From: Trichoplusia ni
Taxonomy: Eukaryota; Arthropoda; Insecta; Lepidoptera; Noctuidae
Reading direction: 5' to 3'
Length of the DNA stretch: 64,000 bases
NCBI RefSeq assembly: GCF_003590095.1
Contig: NC_039490.1
Coordinates: 11,487,834-11,551,833 of the forward strand
Shown one piece after another: positions 22,293 to 32,731 of the stretch. The position numbers and the translations under genes are program-made. Positions within the stretch are counted from its first letter, which is position 1. Each line of letters begins with the position of its first letter. Below the pieces are notes generated by a model that was not told the DNA's origin, made no database searches, and saw nothing but the letters and a program-made list of their open reading frames with translations.

Positions 22293-22515
22293 ACCTCCGT
22301 GGTCGAGTGGCGTGAGCACCGGTTTAAAGGCGTCGCTAGGTCCCGGGTTCGATCCCCGGTCGGGTCAATGTAAAAATTCACAATTTTACATTGTCTTGGG
22401 TCTGGGTGCTTGTGGTACCTTTGTTGTATCTGAATTCCATAACACAAGTACTTTAGCAACTTACTTTGGGTTCAGAACAATGTATGGGATGTTGTCCGCA
22501 TATTTTTTTTTTATT
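22293..22515 (+). mobile_element. tRNA-derived SINE, family C, copy 2
   Basis: Very similar to the copy at 19559-19795, from ACCTCCGTGGTCGAGTGGCG to GGATGTTGTCCGCAT and a T-rich tail. A 10-base deletion lies before box B (GCTAGGTCCCGGGTTCGATC). Confidence 0.85.
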
Positions 22516-22519
22516 AGTA

Positions 22520-23390
22520 CACTAAAAACAACTTACTCTAATAAAGAAATGAAATTTCGTTAAATAGTAAAACGTACATTATGAAACTCTCAATCTAGCC
22601 CCATCTCGTAGAACGCCTCGTAGACGAGATCACCTTCCACACATCCACAAACATCACAATTCGATCTGAAGTCCAGTCGACAAATAATATATTTAACAAA
22701 ATCCAAGCAAATTAAAAAAAAATCAGCCCAATATCAGAGTACGGCTTAATAGAGTAACTTGGTTTTTTTTTAAAGATAGCCAGAATTTTCGCAGTAAAGA
22801 TTTTAGAAAAGAGATTTCAATCGTAAAAGTATACTATGTAGTATACTACTAGTATACTACTACGATACTATCATAATAGTATCAAAAAAATACTTTCTCA
22901 CACGAGCTTCGTAAATCCTTTTTTGGAGGTCGACAAAATATAATCTCTATTGTATTCAAATTGTTTACACTCTGTATAAGGCATGATATATTATTTGTGA
23001 ACCATCTGTTTGGAAAAAACCGCAAATGTTAAGTGGGAGGAGCTCACACAATTCGAATCTGTGACACTCCGGACAGCGACCTTTGCGTTATTTAATTGTG
23101 GTTTTCGTAATACAAGGTACTAAAATATTAATATAACCAGCCTATAAATGGCCCGATCAAATATAAATCAAGCTTCTTCGTAAAAATATCCCAAAAAGGT
23201 TTTTTAATGACTGTCAATGTTAACTATAATAACAATACTAATTTACATAATCTTCAATATATTTATTTAAATAAACATACTTACGACTGATAGAAAATTG
23301 TAAAATTGATAGCCAGAATATGAAATATATTGGTTTTACATTAAAAAACGAGCAAAGACAAGAAGAGGCCTTCAGATAAATATTCAGCTC
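22520..23390. other. No gene recognised
   Basis: Contains a short TAGTATACTAC repeat tract at about 22838-22885. Otherwise nothing recognised. Confidence 0.45.
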
Positions 23391-23395
23391 ACTTA

Positions 23396-23545
23396 CTCAC
23401 TTGCGGGGTGACGATTCAGATTCCAATATTCAGAATCTAGGCTTCTTAATTCCCCGTGTTACTGAGTTTTATAAACATTCAAGTCACATGCACGGAGCAC
23501 TCAGACTCAGGACAAACATTCGTGGATCACACAACCTCCCTAACA
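23396..23545 (-). mobile_element. LINE-associated fragment followed by 3' half of a family B SINE
   Basis: 23396-23450 (GATTCAGATTCCAATATTCA) matches the repeat at 38385-38460. 23465-23542 is the inverted family B body: ACATTCAAGTCACATGC, ACTCAGACTCAGGACA, TTCGTGGATCACAC. Box A and box B are missing. Confidence 0.55.
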
Positions 23546-23549
23546 TTCC

Positions 23550-24490
23550 ACCTTAACCACAAGATATCAGTGTATTCAAATTAAATTATCCGAGTTTTTG
23601 TCAAACGGCACTACTTCGAAACTTTGAAATATCTCTAAATGCAAAACCGGTCACTGAACTTACAGACAACTCAAAGAGTCCCATAACTTTTGAATTAGGT
23701 TTGTAAAATATTTGACCAAAGTCCAAAAAAATTCTATGAAAGAAAAACGGCAACTGAAGAACTCAACCTGAAAGTTATTTCCACGTGTGAAACCCCAGGT
23801 ATACCAGTAAACTTCTCGGTCAAAACAACTCAATTACATTCAGTTAACTGTCTAAAAGTTAAACTACTTTTTAAACCTTTACAAGCACAACTGCTGTTAC
23901 AAACTAACGTAGCCCGCATTTCCACATACTAGCCAAACCAATATGCTTAGATTGCACCCCCATCCTTATGTATAAGTAATAAAGGCGATATTCCTTTGGC
24001 CGAGTGTCAGATATATTGGCTGCGGTTTCAAAAGGAATGCATGGCTCATTTAAAATTCAATCGCTGGGTCTGTAAACAATCCGGGGCTATTCCGAGCACT
24101 TATATTGGAATACCATCTTTAACGGAAGTCTCGTAAAAGACAGTTTTTCTCGTGGAAACCGTTCTACAGTATAACCTGAAGGCTATAGAGGTTTTCTTCT
24201 GGTGTGTTGGAGATATTAGATTGTAAGAGAAGCGAGTGTGTAGTTGCGGAGAATTAAAAATAATGGAATTCTTCAACAAAAATACCTCTGTTTTTTTTGT
24301 AAACATATACCCGTGTTTTCACGAAACAAATTATCTTGTATCTTTATCTTTATATTTTTTAAGCTTTAAGCCGGGATTTAAGTCACAAATCAACCATGAA
24401 AATACGATTTTTTACACTCCAAGTACCTAAGTAGAGTTAGCCTAAGCATATCGAAAAATTAGTGTTATATTTTTGTTGGACTCTATATTT
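23550..24490. other. No gene recognised
   Basis: Frames at 24100-24306 (-) and 24236-24430 (+) overlap and have no known motif. Confidence 0.45.
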
Positions 24491-24493
24491 TCC

Positions 24494-24541
24494 GACCAAA
24501 ATATATACATAAATAGTTATATTTATATATATATTTTGGTC
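24494..24541. repeat. 48-bp AT-rich palindrome
   Basis: GACCAAAATATATACATAAA and its near-perfect inverted copy ending ATATATTTTGGTC are separated by only a few bases. The TA-rich cruciform-prone sequence continues to 24555. Confidence 0.8.
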
Positions 24542-24544
24542 AAT

Positions 24545-24945
24545 ATATATAAATAGTTTTTTTTTTATAAATATTCAAGATTAAATATAACACAGAGTTT
24601 AGAATACACATAACATAGAGTTTACAAGTTACAAAATTGAAGAAAGCAAAAAAACAAAATATCTTGTAAAATAATAAAATATATTGACAAATAACTAGTT
24701 ATATCATTATTTTTAATGAAAAAACATAAAACAAGTGCTTCAGTATTAAGTAAATCTTTCCTTTTAGCTATAATAATTTTATGATAACAATCGTTAAAGT
24801 TTAACACCCTATAAAAGTTGACATCACTCACTGTATCAGTTTTAAATAAATTGTGTCTAGCCTTTTAACAAGCTGAGTATTTAACGAGCAAATTAATAGT
24901 TATACAATTTTTTATTATGATGTAACGGTTTACTCACGCGTATGT
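24545..24945. other. No gene recognised
   Basis: AT-rich, nothing recognised. Confidence 0.45.
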
Positions 24946-24949
24946 TTTG

Positions 24950-25049
24950 GGATTGTCCGACTAGTTGGGCGAATCGATTCGCGACCCGGACGCGTCAGCT
25001 CATCATTAAGGTTGCAATTTATTTCCGAAACTAGTCAGGTAATCCCGAT
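24950..25049 (+). repeat. AACTAGTC-end repeat, copy 2, with inverted ends
   Basis: The left end GGGATTGTCCGACTAGTT and the inverted right end CGGGATTACCTGACTAGTTT resemble each other. Inside are the perfect palindrome GCGAATCGATTCGC (24969-24982) and GCGTCAGCTCATCATTAAGG, shared with 12410-12485. Confidence 0.55.
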
Positions 25050-25054
25050 GAACA

Positions 25055-25515
25055 CGCAGCTTCTATATCCAACATAGACATTTCCAAAAACGAGATGTTA
25101 GTTACTTTTATTCATTTCGTCTTTTTTTATTTTTTCAATCATATGCGTTAACGTCACGCAACAACGTAACGTTTATTATAAAAAAATTAATTTTTCCAAC
25201 TATATTATGATTCAGCCCTGTGTTATAGCATTTAGGTCCAAAACTATAGTTAAAAGGACACCAGTTAAGGCATAACTATACATAAACCTTTATAATATGA
25301 GACAGTATACATTTTTGTATATTTCTCATACATTATCAGCAACACTTAATCTTTACGTTTACTGCCACTGCCAAGCAACCGGCATTCGTCAACGCTGACT
25401 CTCTGCGTGTTTGTAATTTGGATCATTAGTTTCAGATCCCACACGATGTTAACTACAGGAACGGTTTAGGAAGTTAATAATTAATATGACAGTTAAAAAT
25501 GGAGCAAAAATCCAA
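25055..25515. other. No gene recognised
   Basis: Nothing recognised. Confidence 0.45.
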
Positions 25516-25590
25516 GTATGAACCGAGGAAGTGCGATTCGGTATCGCGCAACTGAGGGTTCTGTACGACTAAAATACTTGCAAATGAAAA
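25515..25590 (-). repeat. Dispersed repeat family D, end fragment
   Basis: GAAGTGCGATTCGGTATCGC and GAGGGTTCTGTACG are the inverted terminus of the family. Confidence 0.5.
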
Positions 25591-25594
25591 TTCA

Positions 25595-26145
25595 CTAACC
25601 CCTATGATTAAGTTTGGAGATAACTAAAATTTTGAACAAAAAAAAAACATATAACCAACTTCAAATAAAAACTACAAAGGCAAACTTGATGAAACAGCAA
25701 CTTTATGGGAACAAATTAAGAAAAAAATATTCTTTCTAAAAAAATTCACAAAATCGGTTCATTCAGTCCGAAGATCCGAGGCGACATACATTAAAAGTAC
25801 AGACGAATCGAGATCCTAATATTTTTAGAAGTCGGTAAGTTTATTTCGATATTTTTTTTCAGAGTAGCTAGATAGGAAATGCCGATTCCAACGATCTCAA
25901 AAAAATACTACATGTCGTTTTGCGTTATATCCTACTTACAAAATAAAATAAAAAACAACTTACATTTAAGAGTAATTTATTCTCTGTTTCACATTTCGTT
26001 CTACTTTCATCCAAATAACATGTGTCTCTGAATAGTTAAATCAAATCACCAATTAACATATTCTGTTTACAAATTAGTACAACTGAAATGATTGGTAATG
26101 AATAATGAAACGAATACATTTACCATTTAAATGTTAAATACATTA
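25595..26145. other. No gene recognised
   Basis: Nothing recognised. Confidence 0.45.
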
Positions 26146-26147
26146 CA

Positions 26148-26344
26148 CTAACTGTTACGTGCGGACCCGCCCGCTAAAAAACGAAAATGATCCTACGGGA
26201 GCGTAAAATCGCGATAAAAATGTGTCAATCCTAGTTATAAACTATCTGTATACTAAGTTTTATCAAAATCAGTTCAGTGGTTTTGCGTGAAAGAGGAACA
26301 AACATCCAGACATACAAAATTTCGCATATATAATATTAGTGGGA
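26148..26344 (-). mobile_element. Helitron-like non-autonomous element
   Basis: Minus strand begins A|TCCCACTAATATTATATATG, contains GTTTGTTCCTCTTTCACGC and GATAGTTTATAACTAGG, and ends GGTCCGCACGTAACAGTTAG, a one-base variant of the CAGCTAG end. Confidence 0.75.
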
Positions 26345-26349
26345 TTGGG

Positions 26350-26800
26350 GTTGACTTTAGAAACGGGCTGCACGAATTACTGGGTGTTTTTGGTTTTAAT
26401 AGATCGGCAATGATGCCCTGAGTTATAATATAAAGTGTTTTTGTGCGGAAATGTGTAGTTTTTGAGAAATCTTAAATTAAAGTTTTGAGGTTAATTCTCA
26501 AAAATGAAACAGAAAATTGTATAATGTATGGCAAAAACTAGTGTTTTCTCACTCCAACATTGAAGTGTCACTCAACTGTCAAAGAGTGTAATTACATTCC
26601 AATAGTTCATTTAGTTCATTCGCTTTTCGTTCGCGATTGTTTATGTTCCGTGTTTTCGTATTGTGATTTTTCTAAATTGTTATGATGATTATCATATAAA
26701 TCGAAAATTAATTTAAAATGTTGAAATATATAAAACTAAATCTAGAACCATCATCATAGTTAACACCCCGACTCAGAGAACCCCGACATGGACAGGTCAG
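26350..26800. other. No gene recognised
   Basis: Nothing recognised up to the palindrome cluster that begins near 26805. Confidence 0.45.
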
Positions 26801-26804
26801 GTTA

Positions 26805-26919
26805 GAAGTGGTTGGCGGGGTCGTTGAGCGAGCGAAGCGAACGAATAGACTCCGCCAACCACTTCGTGGTTTTTTTTTTAAAACCACCCAGAAGTAGGAG
26901 CCCCGCGAAGCGGGGCTCC
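26805..26919. repeat. Cluster of GC-rich hairpins
   Basis: Stem 1 pairs 26805-26822 (GAAGTGGTTGGCGGGGTC) with 26848-26865, 17 of 18 bases matched. Stem 2 is AACCAC-TTC-GTGGTT (26857-26871). Stem 3 is GGAGCCCCGC-GAA-GCGGGGCTCC (26897-26919), perfect. The heptamer GCGAAGC, known as an unusually stable DNA mini-hairpin, occurs in the loop of stem 1 and at the tip of stem 3. Overlapping frames here are caused by the repeats and are not called as genes. Confidence 0.85.
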
Positions 26920-27037
26920 GTCGACCGAGCCGATAACACCGTTTTGACACTCCTAACCTCAAAACTAAATTTCAAAAAACCTCAAAAAATATACGTTTGC
27001 GCATCTTTTCCCTTTAGGGGGTATATCCTGGGCACCA

Positions 27038-27061
27038 CCCCTCCCCCCTCCCCCCATCCCC
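27038..27061 (-). other. G-quadruplex motif
   Basis: The minus strand has four G runs of 4, 6, 6 and 4 bases separated by AT, A and A. It fits the standard G3+N1-7 pattern with very short loops. Confidence 0.85.
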
Positions 27062-27162
27062 ACACTTCTATGAATGCAGCCGATTACTAAAGAATACCCG
27101 TGGGATTGTGTGTTTATTTTGATATAATCTGTGCTGATATTGTGAGATTTGAAAATGAGATT

Positions 27163-27232
27163 CTTGTCGTTGTGGAAGCGAGACGCAAGTATGCCGCAGT
27201 CTATTGCTCCCTCGCTCACACAACGACAACGG
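27163..27232. repeat. Palindromic motif family, copy S3
   Basis: The left arm TTGTCGTTGTGGAAGCGAGA and the right arm CTCCCTCGCTCACACAACGA are near-complementary across a spacer of about 25 nt. Confidence 0.65.
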
Positions 27233-27239
27233 TCTTAAT

Positions 27240-27525
27240 TTAATATCTTGTAGTACAAGAGCTAGTGTAGTGATGAATGTAATTAATATCATTTATTTAG
27301 TCGTATGTCTTTTGGACAGGTGACATGTTAACAATATTTAATGAAGATGGAAAGACTGAAATATGTGGAAATGTTTTTCTAATCGATCGATTTTCAAGTG
27401 TATTAAGGTTCAAGTATAAAGTTACTCGACTGAACAGGACAGGCCTCAATAAGGTTTTCATGTTGTCTGTTTATTGTTTGACTATTATTTGGGTTGGCGT
27501 TTTATAATACCTGTTTTTTTTAATA
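27240..27525. other. No gene recognised
   Basis: The 60-codon frame at 27325-27507 (+) has no known motif. Confidence 0.45.
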
Positions 27526-27529
27526 CCCT

Positions 27530-27740
27530 GGGACAACTCACACACGGTTATCTGATCCCAAGCTAAGCAGAGCTTGTGTTAACCAGACAACTGATAAACT
27601 TACTTATATATTTCTAAATACATACATATTATACATAAATTACACCCAGACACCAGAGCAAATTTGTCCTGGGCGGGAATCGAACCCACGACCTCCGGTA
27701 TAGCAGTCAGGGTCACTAACCACTAGACCAACAGGCCCGT
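27530..27740 (-). mobile_element. tRNA-derived SINE, family A, copy A2
   Basis: A complete copy on the minus strand: head GGCCTGTTGGTCTAGTGGTT, box B GGTTCGATTCCCGCCC, body TATGTATTTAGAAATATATA. The tail reads CAGATAACCGTGTG where A1 and A3 have AGATGGCGCT, so the CTCF-like core is lost. Confidence 0.85.
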
Positions 27741-27744
27741 CAAC

Positions 27745-28040
27745 CTGTGTTGAAGTACTCTGGTCTGTAATAGCCAATATTTAATTAAATTCCTATATTA
27801 GCTATGAGAGACGTTGAATTTCAGGTATGTGCAACTGGCATAAATATAAAGAGTATCTATTGTATTGATTAAACTTATTGATATAAAAAAACACTGGCAA
27901 TTTTAAATAGAGATGATGACTGGGTATACAAAGAAAAAAACTCATTAGTCCCTTAGTTAGATAATTGAAAAGTACGAGACACGTATTTTTTCCTTTTTCA
28001 GAAAAACTAGAATTGACAAAGATTAACTTCTTTAAAGTTT
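27745..28040. other. No gene recognised
   Basis: Nothing recognised. Confidence 0.45.
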
Positions 28041-28044
28041 AGGA

Positions 28045-28175
28045 AAGGGGCTTGTGACGTAACGATAGAGTAAATTTATACTCAATCGCGACGTCACGCG
28101 TAAGTTTCATTTACTGTAATTTGGTCAATTTATGTTTGCGGGATAAATTAAAAACATACGTATGCATTATTATAC
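28045..28175 (+). repeat. Dispersed repeat with GACGTCAC
   Basis: CGCGACGTCACGCG and AAATTAAAAACATACGTATG correspond to the unit at 10480-10620. Confidence 0.4.
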
Positions 28176-28309
28176 AAAAAACTACAAGACGGACACTGCA
28201 AAAAAAATTGTCATCATCCCTATTGTAGGTGGCGCTTCAAACACATAGTCTCTTTATATTTTTGCCAGTTTTTTCGATTGCTACAGAGTTATAATGATCG
28301 ATATATTAA

Positions 28310-28360
28310 ACGTAAAACCAGACAAGTCCGAATTAGACTCGCAACAATAAGAGGGAGAAT
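28310..28360 (-). repeat. Dispersed repeat family D, end fragment
   Basis: CCAGACAAGTCCGAATTAGA then CTCGCAACA is the inverted terminus. Confidence 0.4.
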
Positions 28361-28497
28361 TTTAAAATAGATTATAATTTTAATGTTGTTAAAAAATCGT
28401 GTCTAACCAAAGTAGTCTATGTACGTTATAACATCTAAAAAATTTTAGTGTGACTGTATATTTATGTTTGACAAACTCTTAATTTCAGTTTACGAGT

Positions 28498-28553
28498 GGT
28501 CCCAGTCGCCGGAAGAAAAATATTAATTTTTTACGGATCCGACGATTGGGACC
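28498..28553. repeat. Hairpin
   Basis: GGTCCCAGTCGCCGG pairs with CCGACGATTGGGACC (28539-28553), 13 of 15 bases matched, around an A/T-rich loop. Another GGTCCCAG follows at about 28572. Confidence 0.7.
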
Positions 28554-28559
28554 GCGGTC

Positions 28560-28990
28560 CTAGTTCATTGGGGTCCCAGTTGACGGCAGCCTCTGAGATA
28601 CAACCTAGAGACGGATAGCGATGCATCAATAATAGTTTAATTTTGACCTTTGGTTACGACACCCGAAAATCTTCTAGTTTACAACTAAGCAGCGATTTTG
28701 CCTCTCAACAATTTTCCCTTAGGTACTTGAAACTTTTATGACATATACCTATGTATTTCTAGCAAGACACGATTGCTTCTCCACGGCGTCACCACAATAG
28801 GCTGGAACTAACTTGACAATGGTTCAGCAGTACATTGTTGTGAAGTTGTTCTTCATTTAGCGAAGGAATGTTTTGTAAAGTGGGACGAGCTGTTGTTTTC
28901 GCATGCGCTACACTACAAACACTGGCGGTACGAATCGAGCAATACTTTTTTTCTTTTCGATCAATTCCTGTTTATTTACAGAATGTGAAA
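28560..28990. other. No gene recognised
   Basis: Nothing recognised; the frame at 28868-29086 (+) runs into a repeat. Confidence 0.4.
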
Positions 28991-29170
28991 AACTGGTTAA
29001 GAGTGAGTCGGGCTCGCGAGACAGGGCTCTGTACAAATATTCATAACTATTTGTTCTATATATCACTAAAAATGTCAACTGTCTAGCTATTACGAATCTG
29101 GAGATGCAGCCAGACAGACAGACAGACAGCCGAGCATTAGTAATAGAGTTCCATTTTTACTCTTGTTAAG
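28991..29170 (-). repeat. Dispersed repeat family D
   Basis: AACTGGTTAAGAGTGAGTCG at the left, CAGACAGACAGACAGACAGC and AGTTCCATTTTTACTC at the right, with the middle shortened. Confidence 0.65.
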
Positions 29171-29214
29171 TAAGAAAACAGACGATTGTTATAATACAAA
29201 AAAAACAAAAACTA

Positions 29215-29394
29215 CAAAAAGAAAGAAAATTATCCCACGGGATCATACAATCGGGATATAAACTATCCTATGTGAATCCTGGTTACAAATCATCTTTGTA
29301 ACAAGTTTCGTCTAAATCTGTTAAGTGGTTTTTGCGTGAAAGAGGAACAAACATCCATGCAAGCAAACTTTCGCGTTTATAATATTCGTAAGAA
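29215..29394 (-). mobile_element. Helitron-like non-autonomous element, 3' truncated
   Basis: Minus strand has ATATTATAAACGCGAAAG, GTTTGTTCCTCTTTCACGC and ATCCCGATTGTATGATCCCG. The CTAG end is missing. Confidence 0.6.
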
Positions 29395-29399
29395 TTATT

Positions 29400-29510
29400 A
29401 TAAATGATGAAGGATGAGCGATACAGGGTGCTACCAAATCTTACTTTTGATGTTCATAAAATGCAACTTTGTGGCTTAACTTAAATAAATGGATTTTGAT
29501 TTGATTTGAT
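29400..29510 (+). mobile_element. LINE 3' tail
   Basis: TGATGTTCATAAAATGCAAC, TTGTGGCTTAACTTAAATAA and GGATTTTGATTTGATTTGAT resemble the tail at 48370-48540, ending in TTGAT repeats. Confidence 0.55.
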
Positions 29511-29804
29511 ACATCTAGCATATTTGAAAACTTCCTAATTGGTTATCGTATACTTTGCTCCTACACATATCATTTGGGGCCAAAGTATTAATGAGTAAGT
29601 TACATCTGGATAACCTTAAAGGAAAAATGTATTTTCTGATATATTATGATACAATTTATGAAGCACAAGCCAGTTCTCAAGGGACTTAAGTAACACCTTC
29701 AGAAGTTTGCTTTTGCGATTTTGAACTTTATTGCTTTTTGATAAGTATAAAAGGATAATTAGCAATTTATTTTAATCTTTATTTGGTTTACGTGTCTAAA
29801 GGAT

Positions 29805-30040
29805 AAAACTGGAACCCTTTTATTAAGGGGCCGCTGTGTGACTGTGTGTGCTTTCGACTGTCACCACGCCGTATCTCATGAATAGCTAGCCCATTTCCAA
29901 TATTCTCAGATTATGTTTTTTTTTGTCGATGTACAACAAAAATAAATGAATGAAAATAATGTTTTGACAACGGTTGGTACAGTCACGATAGGTATCTAAC
30001 TAACAGTTTTTGATACAGCCTTTTCAATTATACTTTAATG
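29805..30040 (+). repeat. Dispersed repeat family D
   Basis: GGAACCCTTTTATTAAGGGG, CTGTCACCACGCCGTATCTC, ATGAATAGCTAG and GGTACAGTCACGATAGG in family order. Confidence 0.6.
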
Positions 30041-30339
30041 CAAAATCAAGTATTATTAAAAAAAAACTGTCTGTATGCACACTATATAGAAAAAGGAAAC
30101 CTCATTTCAATCTGATCTTATCACGATAACTCTAGCATAAAACACGTAAAGCTCACCGATCATAATAAAAGCCTCGCCGACAATACCTTAACTTAATTTA
30201 ATCGAACGTTAAAAGATAACTGCCCGTATTATAAGTTAACTGCTAATAGAAAACTGTGTGTCACGGCAGTTTTATTCAACCATAAATTCTTTAGATAAGC
30301 TTCAGTCTTAATAAATGTAGATTGTCTTTGCACACTAAA

Positions 30340-30560
30340 AAACGATCAAGTGTGAATCGGACTCGCGACGCTAAGGGTTCTGTACAAATAGACTGAAGAA
30401 AAACAATTTTGTTATAAAAAAGGTTGCCTCAAACTTGACCTTAGCAAGCGTTGCTTAACTTCGATATTTATTTTCATTATTTGTTATTCATTATTTGCGA
30501 TTCGTGTGATACAGCCTAATGACAGACGCGCATACAGCTTAGTAACAGGTAACCATTTTT
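30340..30560 (-). repeat. Dispersed repeat family D
   Basis: Starts GATCAAGTGTGAATCGGACT then CGCGACGCTAAGGGTTCTG; ends near GATACAGCCTAATGACAGAC. Confidence 0.65.
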
Positions 30561-30564
30561 GGTC

Positions 30565-30955
30565 CTTGGACACAGAATCCCAAAAAGAGTTTTTTGCATA
30601 TCTGTAATTGTAATCATATGAAATTCAATTTAAGTCCCTTGTACTAACATTTAATTTAAAAAGTTTAATAATATGCTAAGCGGGACACTCGCATTGTCTG
30701 CAAAACTAATTTAAACTCATTGTTGACACAACAAAACCTTGTGTGCCGGCTTCTGTAAATTTAATTTAAATGTTAGTAAGATTACCTGAAAGTCAGTTTT
30801 GCATTTGAGAAGCATTATATCATTTTACTGCATGAACATGCAAACATTTTTGCTAATTAATTGTGTTAATTGCAAACAAGAAAGTAAAAAGGGGATAATT
30901 GAAAATTAATTACGCTAAATTTTCGTGATGATTGGAAAAGGACTTTATGTGTCAG
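30565..30955. other. No gene recognised
   Basis: Nothing recognised. Confidence 0.45.
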
Positions 30956-30958
30956 ATA

Positions 30959-31162
30959 CTAGCTGTTGCATACGGGCCCGCCTGCTACTAATCGAAAATG
31001 ATCCCACAGGAACATAAAATCGAGATGAAAACTATCGTGTTAATCCAACTTATAAATTATCATGGTTTCGTCTAAATCCGTTCAGTGTTTTTTGATTTAA
31101 AAAGGATCAAACATCCATAAATTCATACAAAAAACTATCGCCTTTATTTTATATAATATGAT
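30959..31162 (-). mobile_element. Helitron-like non-autonomous element
   Basis: Minus strand ends GCAACAGCTAG|T at 30959. Family sequence extends to about 31160 (ATATTATATAAAATAAAGGC). The head is decayed. Confidence 0.65.
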
Positions 31163-31164
31163 TC

Positions 31165-31655
31165 GATTTGCGAAACAACAAGAGTATTGATCAGCTGATT
31201 TCTATAATGAATAAACGTAGTTACATACGTTAAAAAGTACCAAAGTACTATCATTATAAGTTAAGTCTACAATTTCGTCGTAATCTATAAAACCATCTCA
31301 AAACATGTCGTATCTGCGATCAAGCTTCGGGATCAGGTGAACACCGGCAGGAAGGGCTGTCCAAAATGGCGGACAATTTAATCTAGAAATTGGTTTATAT
31401 TGTATCAGTAGATCAGTTGTTAGTTTTTTAAAGTAAGCAAAGGAATGATTAAATCATTTTTAATATTGCGTTTTAATAGCTTGTGTAATATTTTAAAATG
31501 TAATTTGAAAGTAAAGAATATCTTTCCTTATGTATAAATTTTGAGCAGTTGTTTATTATATTGTCCTGGTTATTTTGTTAGAAATGTTTTATTTGTGAGT
31601 ATCCAAATTATGACTGCACGTATCGTAAGAAAGACACTTAACGGACTCATAACTT
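31165..31655. other. No gene recognised
   Basis: Nothing recognised. Confidence 0.45.
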
Positions 31656-31658
31656 GAC

Positions 31659-31785
31659 GGCACGTATAGCCGAGCCGTTCACCACAGCAATACTCAAGAG
31701 CGCGACGTGTCGTGGGTTCGATCCCCGCTAAGAACAAGCATTTGTGTGATCCACGAATCCTGTCCTGAGGCCCGGTATAATAATT
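31659..31785 (+). mobile_element. tRNA-derived SINE, family B, 3' truncated
   Basis: Head GGCACGTATAGCCGAGCCGT, box B GGTTCGATCCCCGC, then ACAAGCATTTGTGTGATCCA and CCTGTCCTGAGGC, after which similarity stops. Confidence 0.75.
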
Positions 31786-31789
31786 GTAT

Positions 31790-32728
31790 TTAAGACTTTT
31801 TTGTTTATATAAGCCTCGCAACATGAGAAGTAAATTCCTTGCCGCTTTAGTCAAACTGCAATTAAAAGCTTTACATACTGTACAAAACACGCTTAAAAAA
31901 GTTTCTCGTTTGAAAAAAGTATTTAGTGCTAAGCGAAAACCACATAAATTCTATCTAAAAAGTTGTAACTAAGTGACAGTGCAACACATGCCCGTTACAG
32001 GTTGTCGTCGAACCAATATCGATTACTTGCCGAAAGCTTTCAGCTTTATACACAGACAGGTTTTCGTTAAGTCTGTTTAAGTGCTATGCAAGTTAAGTGT
32101 ATATTATTATACTAGGATGAGCTATCTATCTATCAATGAGTAGGTGATCAAATTTATTTTGACCTCGTATGACAAGCTTTTAGACTTCACTGTCCAGAAG
32201 GTAGTGGGATTCTATTAAGAAAATTACCGGCAATTGTAAAAAGCAGAATTGGGGACATGGCTGTTTTTCATGAAGTATCAACGAAATAAAGAATTGAACG
32301 TTGCACAAATGGTATATATTTTCTTGTGTAGTTATTACAAATACTGATTATTTATACCGTGACGACTGACATTTAGATGCCCGGTAAAACACCAGTTCAA
32401 AAACTTATTTTTTTGTGCTATTTTTAAGTAATATCTTTAATATTTAACTTATTATTTATAAAGTTTCCAACACAAAAGCATTAATTTATATCATAAGCTA
32501 AGTATAATAAAGTGTTTTCCTGTTAAATGGTTTTAAAAGCGTTGGTAATTCGAAATTATGTTTCAAACCATTGACTCTAAAGAACTGTTACTCTACAAAG
32601 GTAAAGTTTAAAAATAATTTGCATTATTTAAATTTTCCTTTATTCTTTGTTGAATTTTGTTTTGTATTTAGTCTGACGAACAATACGGTCAAGAGTTTCT
32701 AGTGAAATGTAAAGGAAGGTACAAACGT
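31790..32728. other. No gene recognised
   Basis: A lysine-rich 62-codon frame at 31784-31972 has no known motif. Otherwise AT-rich. Confidence 0.4.
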
Positions 32729-32731
32729 ATA

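Noticed and set aside
26708..27292. Overlapping open frames on both strands
   Set aside because: They arise from the GC palindromes and C-rich tract, and encode low-complexity Arg/Ser/Pro sequence without motif.
31784..31972. Basic 62-codon frame
   Set aside because: It starts in the truncated SINE and has only Lys/Leu-rich composition.
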